Assembly (NCBI GenBank): GCA_020846815.1
Contig: JADLDF010000344.1
Location: 1 to 11,986 of the forward strand
From: Gammaproteobacteria bacterium
Lineage (GTDB): Bacteria; Pseudomonadota; Gammaproteobacteria; Steroidobacterales; Steroidobacteraceae
Direction: 5' to 3'
DNA length: 11,986 nt
The notes below the pieces were generated by a model. It saw nothing but the letters and a program-made list of their open reading frames with translations, searched no databases and was not told where the DNA came from. Of the stretch, positions 1 through 7,196 are shown one piece after another (the first letter of the stretch is position 1; each line of letters begins with the position of its first letter). Both the position numbers and the translations under genes were made by a program.

Positions 1-2
1 AT

Positions 3-1013
3 TGCTACGTGGGCGTGAGCTCGGGATCGGTGCTCGCCGCCTGTCTCGCCAACGGCCTGGACACGCGCGAGCTGGTGCGCCTGTTCATCGCCGAGGAGGC
101 GGACTCGAAGCACGTGCGGGCGCTGCGTCCCGACGTGCTGTTCACGCCGGCGCTCGGCGAATATGCATGGCGGCTGGCGCGCCTGCCGGGGCTGGTGCTG
201 GAGGGGCTGCTGCAGGTGCTGAAGCGGCCGTTCACCGGCGAGTTCGCCGGCGCGCTGCTGCCGATCACGCAGAGCCTGCCGGCGGGCCTGTTCGACAACG
301 CCCGCTTCGAGCGCTTCCTGCGCGAGGAGTTCACGCGCCGTGGACGCAGCAATCGCTTCGATCGTCTCGGCACGCGGCTCTACGTGGTTGCGACCAACCT
401 CGATACCGGCGAGGCCGTGGTTTTCGGTCGCGGGCGCCTGCGTACCGTGCCGATCTCCAAGGCGGTGCAGGCCAGCACCGCACTGCCGGGGTTGTATCGG
501 CCGGTCAGGATCGGCAGGGCGAACTACGTCGATGGCGCACTGCGCCGCACCATGCATGCTTCGCTGGCGCTCGATGCGGGCGACGATCTGGTGTTCTGCA
601 TCAATCCGCTCGTGGCCTTTGCCGGCACCGGCCGGGCGCGCGGCACGGATCTCGCGAGCCGCGGCCTGCCGACCGTGCTGAGCCAGACCTTCCGCACGCT
701 GATCCAGTCGCGCATGCAGGTGGGAATGGCGGACTATCCGGAAGAGTATCCGGGTTCCGACATCCTGCTGTTCGAGCCGGACCGCGACGACGAGACCATG
801 TTCTTCCTGAACCTGTTCAAGTACCGCGATCGCGAGCGTCTCACCGAGCATGCCTACCAGCGCACGCGAGCCGACCTGCGGCGCGCGGGCGCGCCGCTCG
901 AGCGGCTGCTGGCGCGCCACGGCCTGCAGCTCGATCGCCGCGTGCTGCGCGAGCGCCGGCAACTGCTGGCGGTCACGCCCGGCCGGGCGCCGGGCCGCGC
1001 GCGGGGCCGCTGA
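3..1013 (+). CDS. Patatin-like phospholipase, 5'-truncated
   Basis: Serine acyl hydrolase of the patatin family, expected to cleave acyl esters of phospholipids or related lipids with a Ser-Asp dyad. The reading frame is open from the first base, so the N terminus, including the glycine-rich oxyanion loop, lies outside the window; the first visible codon is base 3 and 336 residues are seen. The nucleophile elbow GVSSG comes almost at once (visible residues 4-8, nucleophile Ser6). The second catalytic motif, DGA, is at visible residues 177-179 in the context NYVDGALRR. Between them are typical patatin segments such as a VVATNLDTGE strand and an ASTALPGLYRPV turn. The C terminus is a helical, Arg-rich tail. 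The stop codon overlaps the next ATG by one base (TGATG), which indicates translational coupling to the alpha/beta hydrolase. An internal GTG at base 9 is not a credible start because it would remove the fold before the nucleophile. Family assignment is firm; the substrate is unknown. Confidence 0.9.
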   Translation, partial: CYVGVSSGSVLAACLANGLDTRELVRLFIAEEADSKHVRALRPDVLFTPALGEYAWRLARLPGLVLEGLLQVLKRPFTGEFAGALLPITQSLPAGLFDNARFERFLREEFTRRGRSNRFDRLGTRLYVVATNLDTGEAVVFGRGRLRTVPISKAVQASTALPGLYRPVRIGRANYVDGALRRTMHASLALDAGDDLVFCINPLVAFAGTGRARGTDLASRGLPTVLSQTFRTLIQSRMQVGMADYPEEYPGSDILLFEPDRDDETMFFLNLFKYRDRERLTEHAYQRTRADLRRAGAPLERLLARHGLQLDRRVLRERRQLLAVTPGRAPGRARGR

Positions 1014-2038
1014 TGCTCGCGCTCGTGCTGCTCGCGCTGGAGTGCCTGGAGGTCGGCCTGCTGCTCGGCGTCGCATCGTGGGCGGCCGATGCGGGGCTCG
1101 GCGTCGTCGGTGCGCTGGCACTCGTCGTGGCGCTGGCATTCGCCTGGCGCTCGCTGCTGGTGCTCGCGAGCCATGTCGCGAGCGGATCGGGATGGCCGGG
1201 CTGGCGCCTCTGGCTCGACGAGACGACGGCCTTCACTCTCGCTTATGTCGCGATGACGGTCGAGCCGCTGCGGTACGGCGGCCGGAGCAGGCGCGGTGGT
1301 GAGGCGGCGGGTTGCGCTATCGCTCCTGCCGCCGGCCCGCGGCTCGTGCTGCTGCACGGCTGGTGCTGCAATGCCGGAGTCTGGCAGACATTGCGCGCGG
1401 TCTGGCTGCGGCAGTGCGCCGCGCCGCCGCCGATCGCGGTCACGCTGACACCGGTGTTCGGCGACATCGACCGGATGTGCCGCAACCTGTCCCGGCAGCT
1501 CGCGCCACTGCTGGCGCGGCGCGAGCCGCTGGTGCTGGTGGCCCATAGCATGGGAGGTCTGGTCGCGCGGCGCTGGCTGCAACAGGATGCGGCGGCGGCA
1601 CGGCTCGTCGTGGGGTTGCTGACGGTCGGCACGCCACACGCCGGTACGCGGCTGGCGCGCCTCGGGCCCGGACGCGCCGCGACGCAGATGCGGCCCGGCA
1701 GCGACTGGCTCGCGGCGCTCGCCGCCATGGGACCTTCGTGCCCGGTGTGCTGCGTCTGGAGCGACACCGACGGCTTCGTCGCGCCCGCCCGCTCGGCTCT
1801 GCTGCCGCATGCCGCGAGCGTGGCGCTGCACGGCCGTGGGCATTTCGGCCTGCTGCGCGATGCGCAGCTGCCGCCGCTGGTGATGGACTGGCTGGCACGC
1901 TGTGCTTCACCGACAGCCGCGCTCCAGCCGGCATCCGCGATCGCACCACAGTCGCTGTCCATGCTTGTGCCGCAGTCGGTATGCACCCTCGCACCACTGC
2001 CGGCGCGCACGGCTGGATCGCAGGTGCCGGTGGGCTGA
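1013..2038 (+). CDS. Membrane-anchored alpha/beta hydrolase (lipase/esterase-like)
   Basis: 341-residue alpha/beta-hydrolase-fold protein, probably an esterase or lipase. The N terminus carries two hydrophobic stretches (about residues 2-22 and 28-52) that should hold it in the inner membrane. The catalytic domain starts near residue 109 with LVLLHGW, the HG oxyanion motif. The nucleophile elbow is AHSMGG with Ser179; a VGTPHAG segment at 205-211, typical of lipases, follows. The acid is Asp251 or Asp253 in WSDTDGFVAP and the histidine is His277 in GRGHFGLL. The last 40 or so residues are Ala/Pro/Ser-rich, lie beyond the fold and look unstructured. The ATG at 1013 is chosen because it overlaps the patatin stop by one base and opens directly into a membrane segment; the frame also stays open far upstream, but only as a shadow of the patatin gene. 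Its stop again overlaps the next ATG as TGATG. Fold and triad are clear; the substrate cannot be read from sequence. Confidence 0.88.
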   Translation: MLALVLLALECLEVGLLLGVASWAADAGLGVVGALALVVALAFAWRSLLVLASHVASGSGWPGWRLWLDETTAFTLAYVAMTVEPLRYGGRSRRGGEAAGCAIAPAAGPRLVLLHGWCCNAGVWQTLRAVWLRQCAAPPPIAVTLTPVFGDIDRMCRNLSRQLAPLLARREPLVLVAHSMGGLVARRWLQQDAAAARLVVGLLTVGTPHAGTRLARLGPGRAATQMRPGSDWLAALAAMGPSCPVCCVWSDTDGFVAPARSALLPHAASVALHGRGHFGLLRDAQLPPLVMDWLARCASPTAALQPASAIAPQSLSMLVPQSVCTLAPLPARTAGSQVPVG

Positions 2039-2829
2039 TGGACGCACGCGACGCCTGCCTCGACTCGCTCGCCGCCGCGCTCGCACGTCTCGAGCGGGCG
2101 CAGCGCCGCGCCGTCGCGCCGGCACTGCGACAGCGCCTGCACCTGCTGCGCGACTGGCAGGCGCAGCGGCTCGCCACCGAATACGCAGACCAGCGCGAAT
2201 ACCCGCGGCGGCGCGACGCGGTCGGGTTCTTCCTCGACGACGTGTACGGCGCGCGCGACTTCGCCGAGCGCGACGTGCAGTTCGCACGCGCGCTCCACCG
2301 GCTGCGAGCGATGCTGCCGATGCCGGCGCTGCAGGCGCTGCGCGACGCGGTCGAGCTGCAGGCGTTGACGCTCGAGCTGGACGCCGCACTCGCAGCCTGT
2401 CTCGACGAGGCGGCGGCGCTCGACGCCTCGGCCTACGCGGATGCCTATCGCGAGGTCGGACGCTACGCGGATCGCGACCGGCAGATCGATCTCGCGCTCG
2501 AGATCGGTGCGCGTCTGCGGCACCTGACCGCGCACCCGACGATCGAGCTGATGCTGCGCCTCGCGGCCACGCCGGCGCGTCTGGCGGGCTATGGCGCGCT
2601 GCAGGGTTTCATCGAGCGCGGCTACGCGGCCTTCCGTCGCCTGGGCCCGGAAGCGGCTGCGTTCCTCGATACGATTGCGGCGCGCGAGCGCGCCTTCCTC
2701 GCACGAGTCGCTGCCACGGGCGTGACGGCCGATGGCGAAGACGTCGAGCGGACCGGTGCACGCCCTGGTGAAAGGGCCGTTGCAGAGAGCGGCGATGCAG
2801 CCGCAGGCGAGGCAGGCGGCGGTGTCTGA
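2038..2829 (+). CDS. Conserved hypothetical helical protein with FFLDDVYG motif
   Basis: 263-residue soluble protein that I recognise only as a conserved hypothetical type. It has no signal peptide or membrane segment and appears almost wholly alpha-helical, with long amphipathic Ala/Leu/Arg/Glu stretches. The most distinctive block is FFLDDVYGARDFAERD at residues 64-79, preceded by a charged EYPRRRD stretch (54-60); such an invariant-looking block suggests a functional or binding surface. A second conserved-looking part is residues 165-200, ending AHPTIELMLRLAATPARL and a GFIERGYAAFR helix. The last 35 residues are Gly/Ala/Glu-rich, and the DNA that encodes them also contains the start of the GMC gene. 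The start ATG overlaps the hydrolase stop by one base, so production is coupled to it. By position it may be an accessory factor for the patatin/hydrolase pair; that is inference, and no enzyme function should be assigned. Confidence 0.8.
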   Translation: MDARDACLDSLAAALARLERAQRRAVAPALRQRLHLLRDWQAQRLATEYADQREYPRRRDAVGFFLDDVYGARDFAERDVQFARALHRLRAMLPMPALQALRDAVELQALTLELDAALAACLDEAAALDASAYADAYREVGRYADRDRQIDLALEIGARLRHLTAHPTIELMLRLAATPARLAGYGALQGFIERGYAAFRRLGPEAAAFLDTIAARERAFLARVAATGVTADGEDVERTGARPGERAVAESGDAAAGEAGGGV

Positions 2830-4468
2830 GCGCGGCGACGAATTCGACTATGTGATCGTTGGCGGCGGGTCCGCAGGTTGCGTGCTCGCCAGCCGCCTCT
2901 CCGCCGATCCGACGGTGCGCGTGCTGCTGCTGGAGGCCGGGCCGCGCGACCGCAACCCGCTGATCCATATGCCGGCCGGCATCGCGCGGCTCGTGGATCA
3001 CCCGGTGTTCGACTGGCGCTACTTCACCGAGCCCGAGCCGCAGCTCGGCGGTCGCCGGCTCTACTGGCCGCGCGGCCGCGTGCTCGGCGGCTCGAGCTCG
3101 ATCAACGCCATGTGCTACACGCGTGGCCAGCCCGAGGACTACGACGAGTGGGCCGCGCTCGGCAACCCGGGCTGGGATTTCGCGAGCGTGCTGCCGTATT
3201 TCCGCCGTGCCGAGCATTCCTACCGCGGCGCGGGGCCGTTCCACGGCGCGTCCGGGCCGCTGTGGGTCTCGGCAGCGCGCCAGCGTCACGCGCTCAGCGC
3301 GACCTTCGTCGCGGCAGCGATCGAGCGCGGCCAGCGGGCCTGCGACGATTTCAACGGCGCGCGGCAGGAGGGTGTCGGCTTCTACGACGTCACGCAGCGC
3401 GACGGCCGCCGCTGCTCGGCCGCTGCGGCTTATCTGCATCCCGTGCTTTCCCGGCCGAATCTCGCGGTGCGGCCGTTGCATCGCGCCTTGCGCGTGTGCT
3501 TCGAGGGTCGGCGTGCCAGCGGCGTCGAGTACCAGCGTCGCGGCCGCCGGCAGCGCGTGCGCGCAGCGCGCGAGGTGCTGTTGTGCGGCGGCGCCATCGG
3601 CTCGCCGCAACTGCTGATGCTGTCCGGCATCGGCGATGCGCCGTCGCTGCACGCTCTCGGCATTCCCGTGGTCGCGGACCTGCCGGGCGTCGGTGCGAAT
3701 CTGCAGGACCATCTCGACGTCTGCCTGCTGTGGAAGAGTCTGCGGCGCGACACCTACGACTTCGGGCTGCTCGGCGAGGCGGCCGTCGCGCTGCGCTGGC
3801 TGCTGACGCGTTCCGGCCCCGGCGCGTCGAACGTCGCCGAGTCGGGTGGCTTCCTGCGCAGTCCGCTGGCGCGCGATGCGCGGCCCGACCTGCAGTTCCA
3901 CTTCGTGCCGGCGCAGCTCGACGATCACGGGCGCAACCGGCTGCCGGGCCACGGCTTCACCGTGCACGCCTGCGCGCTGCGGCCCCGCAGCCGCGGCTGG
4001 CTGCGCCTCGCCAGCGCCGATCCGGCGGTGCCGCCACGCATCGCGCCGCACTATCTGCAGCAGTCCGGGGACCTCGACCTGCTGCTCGAGGCGGTCCATC
4101 TGGCGCGGGACATCGTCGGTGCGCGCGCCTTCGACGCCTGGCGCGGCGTCGAGGTGTTTCCAGGGCCAGGCCACGACGATCGGCAATCGCTGATCGAGTT
4201 CATCCGCCGCAAGGCGGAGACGATCTACCATCCGGTCGGCACCTGCCGCATGGGGCCGGGCCACCAGCACGGTGCGGTCGTCGATGCCGCATTGCGCGTC
4301 CACGGCCTCGAGGGGCTGCGCGTGGTCGATGCCTCGGTGATGCCGCAGCTCGTCAGCGGCAACACCAATGCACCGACGATCATGATCGCCGAAAAGGCCG
4401 CGGACCTGGTGCTGCAGCGAGCGGCACTGCCGGAACCGGATGGCGCAGCCCTGCCGCGGCAGGGCTGA
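2795..4468 (+). CDS. GMC-family FAD oxidoreductase (choline/alcohol dehydrogenase-like)
   Basis: 557-residue flavoenzyme of the glucose-methanol-choline family, expected to oxidise a primary alcohol to an aldehyde using FAD. Positions count from the ATG at 2795. The Rossmann dinucleotide site is VGGGSAG (22-28), followed by the acidic end of the second strand in LLLEAGP (44-50). GMC signature 1 is PRGRVLGGSSSINAM (92-106) and signature 2 is GAIGSPQLLMLSGIG (266-280). The catalytic pair is His479 in YHPVGTCRMG and Asn523 in SGNTNAPT. They are 44 residues apart, as in choline oxidase. The start is uncertain: ATG 2732 is in frame but lacks a ribosome-binding site. ATG 2795 follows GAGAG by 5 bases. 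GTG 2822 follows GAGG by 9 bases and sits closest to the flavin fold. All overlap the preceding gene. The family is certain; choline as substrate is not, because many such enzymes act on long-chain or polyether alcohols, which would suit the hydrolases upstream. Confidence 0.93.
   Translation: MQPQARQAAVSERGDEFDYVIVGGGSAGCVLASRLSADPTVRVLLLEAGPRDRNPLIHMPAGIARLVDHPVFDWRYFTEPEPQLGGRRLYWPRGRVLGGSSSINAMCYTRGQPEDYDEWAALGNPGWDFASVLPYFRRAEHSYRGAGPFHGASGPLWVSAARQRHALSATFVAAAIERGQRACDDFNGARQEGVGFYDVTQRDGRRCSAAAAYLHPVLSRPNLAVRPLHRALRVCFEGRRASGVEYQRRGRRQRVRAAREVLLCGGAIGSPQLLMLSGIGDAPSLHALGIPVVADLPGVGANLQDHLDVCLLWKSLRRDTYDFGLLGEAAVALRWLLTRSGPGASNVAESGGFLRSPLARDARPDLQFHFVPAQLDDHGRNRLPGHGFTVHACALRPRSRGWLRLASADPAVPPRIAPHYLQQSGDLDLLLEAVHLARDIVGARAFDAWRGVEVFPGPGHDDRQSLIEFIRRKAETIYHPVGTCRMGPGHQHGAVVDAALRVHGLEGLRVVDASVMPQLVSGNTNAPTIMIAEKAADLVLQRAALPEPDGAALPRQG
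4446..4467. terminator. 22-bp perfect palindrome over the GMC stop codon, possible terminator hairpin
   Basis: The left arm CAGCCCTGCCG is followed directly by its exact reverse complement, so the RNA could form a very stable GC stem with a tiny loop. It covers the last codons and most of the stop codon of the GMC gene. A second perfect palindrome, CCGGCGCCGG, lies at 4479-4488. Both sit in the short gap between convergent genes, where a bidirectional terminator is expected, but neither has a T-run, so a classical intrinsic terminator is not shown. Confidence 0.35.
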
Positions 4469-4507
4469 CGGCGTTGCGCCGGCGCCGGTGCAGTGACGGC
4501 GGCGCTG

Positions 4508-5158
4508 CTAGGTGTCCGGGCGATTCCGCAGCAGTGCGAGGCCGAATGCCGCGCCGCCGGCCGCCAGCGCCATGTCCTTCTGGGCATCCCAGACGTCGCC
4601 CTGCGTGCCGAGGTAGGCGACTCCGAGATCGCCGCCGAACTGCAGCGCAGCAGCCCACTCCAGCAGCTCGTAGATCACGGAGTGGGAGCAGAGGAAGCTC
4701 CACGGCAGCAGCCAGCGCCACGGGCCACGCGGCGCCGCGGCGCGCTGGATCAGCTCCGTGGCCGCGGGCGCGACCAGCAGGCCATAGGCGAAGTGCACCA
4801 GCCGGTCGAAGTGGTTGCGTGCGCCGCCGTTGCCGCTGCCGTCCAGCGGTGAACCGGTCAGCGTTTGCCACCACGCGTCGTACGGGACTTCGGAATAGGT
4901 GTAATGGGCGCCGATCGCGTGCAGCGAGAAGAACACGAACAGTGCGCCGTAGGCGAGATTGGAGAAGGGCGCCGAGTGCCAGCGGCGCACCAACCAGGCA
5001 ATGGCCGCGAAGACCAGCAGGTTCTCGAGCAGCCAGTCCTCGCGGAAGCGCGGCGCGATCGCCAGCGCGAGCCACACCGCGCCGTAGACGGCGAGCAGTG
5101 CCGGGCCCAGCGACCCCGCGCGAACGGCGGATGCGGCCGGGACCGGCGGCTGCGTCAT
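4508..5158 (-). CDS. yjdF: YjdF-like inner-membrane protein (DUF2238)
   Basis: 216-residue multi-pass membrane protein of the DUF2238 family, whose Escherichia coli member YjdF is about the same size and has no established function. Hydrophobic spans are visible near residues 18-35, 45-58, 67-85, 119-136, 148-168 and 196-210. Conserved polar blocks sit between them: LHAIGAHYTYSEVPYD (79-94), RNHFDRLVHFAYG (114-126), YELLEW (163-168) and YLGTQGDVWDAQKDM (182-196). These His, Asp and Glu residues at membrane boundaries could bind a metal or form an active site, but this is inference. The ATG at 5158 is chosen because the longer frame upstream is only a shadow of the macro-domain gene. It starts 8 bases after that gene's stop, so the two are probably co-transcribed. 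It ends 39 bases from the convergent GMC gene. The family match is strong; the role is unknown. Confidence 0.87.
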   Translation of the reverse strand: MTQPPVPAASAVRAGSLGPALLAVYGAVWLALAIAPRFREDWLLENLLVFAAIAWLVRRWHSAPFSNLAYGALFVFFSLHAIGAHYTYSEVPYDAWWQTLTGSPLDGSGNGGARNHFDRLVHFAYGLLVAPAATELIQRAAAPRGPWRWLLPWSFLCSHSVIYELLEWAAALQFGGDLGVAYLGTQGDVWDAQKDMALAAGGAAFGLALLRNRPDT

Positions 5159-5166
5159 CCGGCGCG

Positions 5167-5658
5167 TCAGCCCGTTTCGCGGGCAGCGACGCCGGGCACG
5201 TACTTCGAGTAGACGTAGACCGGTATCGCGAGCGAACCGAGATGCTGCTCCACCAGCGGGCGCACGTCGCTCCAGTCGAGCCCGCCGACGCCGGTCGCGA
5301 TGCGCGGCAGCGCGAGGCTCGGGAACTTCTCCTTCTCGGCGAGCTTGTGCAGCGCCTTCAGCGCATGGCCGACGTGCGAGGGCGAGGCGCGTCCCGGCCG
5401 GCCGCCATGGTGGCCCTCGGCACCTTCCTGCGTGAACAGGCTGACGATGCGCACGCCGCCGGCGCCCATCCATGCCCAGAGCTCGCCGGGTTTCGGATGC
5501 GTGGTCTGGCAGTAGTGGCGGAAGTCCTTGTAGAGCGCCGGCCAGCGCTCGCGCAGCGCGTGCGCGAGGCCCTGCGCGAACGGATCGTTGGGGGCGACGC
5601 CGTGTACCAGGACCGCGGCCTTCGACTCGAGCAGGTCGCCCTGCAGTTCCTTGATCAT
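5167..5658 (-). CDS. Macro-domain (ADP-ribose-binding) protein
   Basis: 163-residue protein consisting of one macro domain, the fold that binds ADP-ribose and in some members removes it from proteins, nucleic acids or small molecules. The N terminus reads MIKELQGDLLESKAAVLVHG; GDLL (7-10) is the typical first-strand motif with its Asp contacting the adenine. A helix follows (PFAQGLAHALRERWP, 26-40) and then a strand IVSLFTQEG (71-79). The hallmark phosphate loop is LALPRIATGVGGLDWSDV (115-132). The arrangement most resembles the ALC1/TARG1/DarG-type macro class rather than MacroD. In that class a lysine after the third strand can act in catalysis; here the comparable place reads FTQ, so Gln77 may replace it and the protein may be a binder or use another mechanism. 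The ATG at 5658 has an excellent Shine-Dalgarno sequence. It is the first gene of a pair with yjdF; no DarT-like toxin is nearby. Confidence 0.88.
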   Translation of the reverse strand: MIKELQGDLLESKAAVLVHGVAPNDPFAQGLAHALRERWPALYKDFRHYCQTTHPKPGELWAWMGAGGVRIVSLFTQEGAEGHHGGRPGRASPSHVGHALKALHKLAEKEKFPSLALPRIATGVGGLDWSDVRPLVEQHLGSLAIPVYVYSKYVPGVAARETG

Positions 5659-5662
5659 CTGT

Positions 5663-5670
5663 TCACCTCA
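5663..5670 (-). promoter_or_regulatory. Strong ribosome-binding site of the macro-domain gene
   Basis: On the minus strand this reads TGAGGTGA, a near-perfect anti-16S match, 4 bases before the ATG. It fixes the start at 5658 and suggests that this gene opens the two-gene unit. Confidence 0.75.
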
Positions 5671-5930
5671 TCACTCGACATGTTCGGTGACCGCGGCCTC
5701 TCTGGCAACGTGAACGACGCGGTCCACGGGACGCGCAACGACACCCTGGCCGCCACAGACCCGTCTTGACGCAGTGTCCGGGCCCTGGCCGGCCGTCGCC
5801 ATCCGCAGAAACGGACGCGGGCCTGCGGAATGTGCCTATCCGCCGCTCCGCCCGGCTTGTGGCCGGCGGGCGGAGGCGTTCCGCTGGCGTCGATTCAGGC
5901 GCACCGAGTGCGTTCCGCGAGGGCCGTGGC
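5671..5930. other. Intergenic stretch with a GC-rich hairpin, no gene supported
   Basis: Small open frames run through here on both strands, but none has a recognisable product, a ribosome-binding site or protein-like composition. The stretch must hold the promoter of the macro-domain gene, though no clear -35/-10 pair stands out. The only structure seen is an inverted repeat at 5846-5875: CTCCGCCC pairs with GGGCGGAG, with a GGC/GCC extension around a TTGTG loop. It lies about 55 bases past the stop of the MgtC-like gene and could stop its transcript, but it lacks a T-run. Confidence 0.4.
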
Positions 5931-7184
5931 TCAGGTGGGCGGCAGCAGGATGCCGAGCCAGAGCGCGCCGATCATGCCGACGAGGCTGGGTGCGAGCCGC
6001 AGGAAATACGCACGGCCGCCGGTCGACGCCGCCCAGAGCTTGGTCGCGGTATTGGCGGACATCGCCAGTGCGACCGCAGTGACAGCGGCCTCCGGTGCGA
6101 GCGCGCCGCGGGCGGCGAGCGCCGTCACCGAAGCGGCTGCCGAGTGGGTATTGATGAAGCCCCCGGCAATGGCTCCGCCGATGATGCCGCCGTCGCCGAA
6201 CAGCCGTCCGAGCAGCGCGACGACCATGAGCATCGCCGCGAGCACGACTGCGATCAGCAGCGCATGCCGCGGATCGAAGGCACGACCGGCCGGCGCGTCG
6301 AAAGCGACGGCGTTCATGTGGCGATAGCTCAGCGCGGCGCCGGCGAGCACGGCAACCGCACCCATCGCGGCCAGCGGCAACGCCATCTGCCATAGCGTTG
6401 CCGGGCGCGTCGCGCCGAGCATCAGCACCATCTGCAGCACCGTGCCGACCGAGGACAGCGAGGCGCCGGCGAGGGCGCCGTGCAGCTGGTCCGGATCCTC
6501 GCGACTGCGTCGCCCCATCGCGGCGATGGTCGCGACGCTGGAGACGAAGCCGCCGGACAGGCCGGCGACCGGCAGTCCCCAGCGCGGCCCGAGCAGGCGC
6601 AGCGCCACGTAGCCGGCCGCATTCACCAGCATCACGATCACCGTCAGGCGCCAGATCAGGTGGAGATTGATCGCGCCGAGCGGATCGAGCGCGCGGTCGG
6701 GCAGCAGCGGCAGCACGACCAACGCCGCGCCGGCCAGCAGGATCGCGTCGTAGAGCTCGCGGTCCGTGAGCCAGGCCTGGGCGAAGTTGTGCAGCTTCGT
6801 GCGTGCGGCCAGCAGCAGCGCGATCATTGCACCGAGGCCAGCCGCGAGCGGCGCGTTCTCAGTGGCGAGCACGCCCATGCCGAAGGTCGCGAGCATCGCG
6901 ACCTCAGTCGTGAGGCCGGGATCGTGCGAGCGGCTGCGCCAGTAGCTGATCGCCGTGAGCGCGACGACGCCGGTGCCGAGCGCGGCGGCGAGCCAGGGCA
7001 GACGGCTGCTGCCCGCGGTCGCACCGAGCAGCGCCACGATCACGAAGGTGCGCACGCCCGCGGCGGCGCGGTCGGGGCCCTCGCCCTTGCGTCGTTCCCG
7101 CTCGACGCCGATCAGCAGGCCGGCGCCGAAAGCGACCACGAAGGCCACGACCGGCTCGGGCAGGAAGCCGAAACCTCCGGACAC
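5931..7184 (-). CDS. MgtC/SapB-DUF4010 family membrane protein
   Basis: 417-residue integral membrane protein with an N-terminal MgtC/SapB-like domain and a C-terminal DUF4010 domain. The N-terminal half has the family signature GLLIGVERERRKGEG (22-36) followed by AGVRTF (42-47) and hydrophobic spans to about residue 130. The DUF4010 half includes LPVAGLSGGFVSSVATI (204-220) and GGIIGGAIAGGFINTHSAA (332-350), plus a further span at 397-414. About ten to twelve membrane segments are expected. MgtC proteins are linked to survival at low Mg2+ and in macrophages; this long two-domain form is common in environmental bacteria and its role is not known. The start is a GTG; no ATG lies between it and the ArsR stop 12 bases upstream, and the ribosome-binding site is weak, so expression probably depends on the ArsR transcript. 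This places it on one arm of the divergent ArsR-controlled unit. The family is well supported; transport of any ion is inference. Confidence 0.88.
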   Translation of the reverse strand: MSGGFGFLPEPVVAFVVAFGAGLLIGVERERRKGEGPDRAAAGVRTFVIVALLGATAGSSRLPWLAAALGTGVVALTAISYWRSRSHDPGLTTEVAMLATFGMGVLATENAPLAAGLGAMIALLLAARTKLHNFAQAWLTDRELYDAILLAGAALVVLPLLPDRALDPLGAINLHLIWRLTVIVMLVNAAGYVALRLLGPRWGLPVAGLSGGFVSSVATIAAMGRRSREDPDQLHGALAGASLSSVGTVLQMVLMLGATRPATLWQMALPLAAMGAVAVLAGAALSYRHMNAVAFDAPAGRAFDPRHALLIAVVLAAMLMVVALLGRLFGDGGIIGGAIAGGFINTHSAAASVTALAARGALAPEAAVTAVALAMSANTATKLWAASTGGRAYFLRLAPSLVGMIGALWLGILLPPT

Positions 7185-7196
7185 GCCGCCGGCCGC

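Noticed and set aside
2732..2794. Upstream ATG giving a 21-residue longer GMC protein
   Set aside because: No ribosome-binding site lies before it, and the extra residues add nothing to the flavin fold. ATG 2795 or GTG 2822 is better placed.
5167..5658. DarTG-type toxin-antitoxin module
   Set aside because: The macro domain stands with a YjdF membrane protein, not with a DarT-like ADP-ribosyltransferase, so no toxin is present.
2878..5769. A 963-codon plus-strand open frame spanning the GMC, yjdF and macro-domain genes
   Set aside because: It crosses three well-recognised genes on two strands, and its product is Arg/Ala-rich low complexity. It is a composition artefact.
5846..5875. GC-rich hairpin as an intrinsic terminator of the MgtC-like gene
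   Set aside because: The stem is good, but no run of T follows on either strand, so it is noted only inside the intergenic entry.
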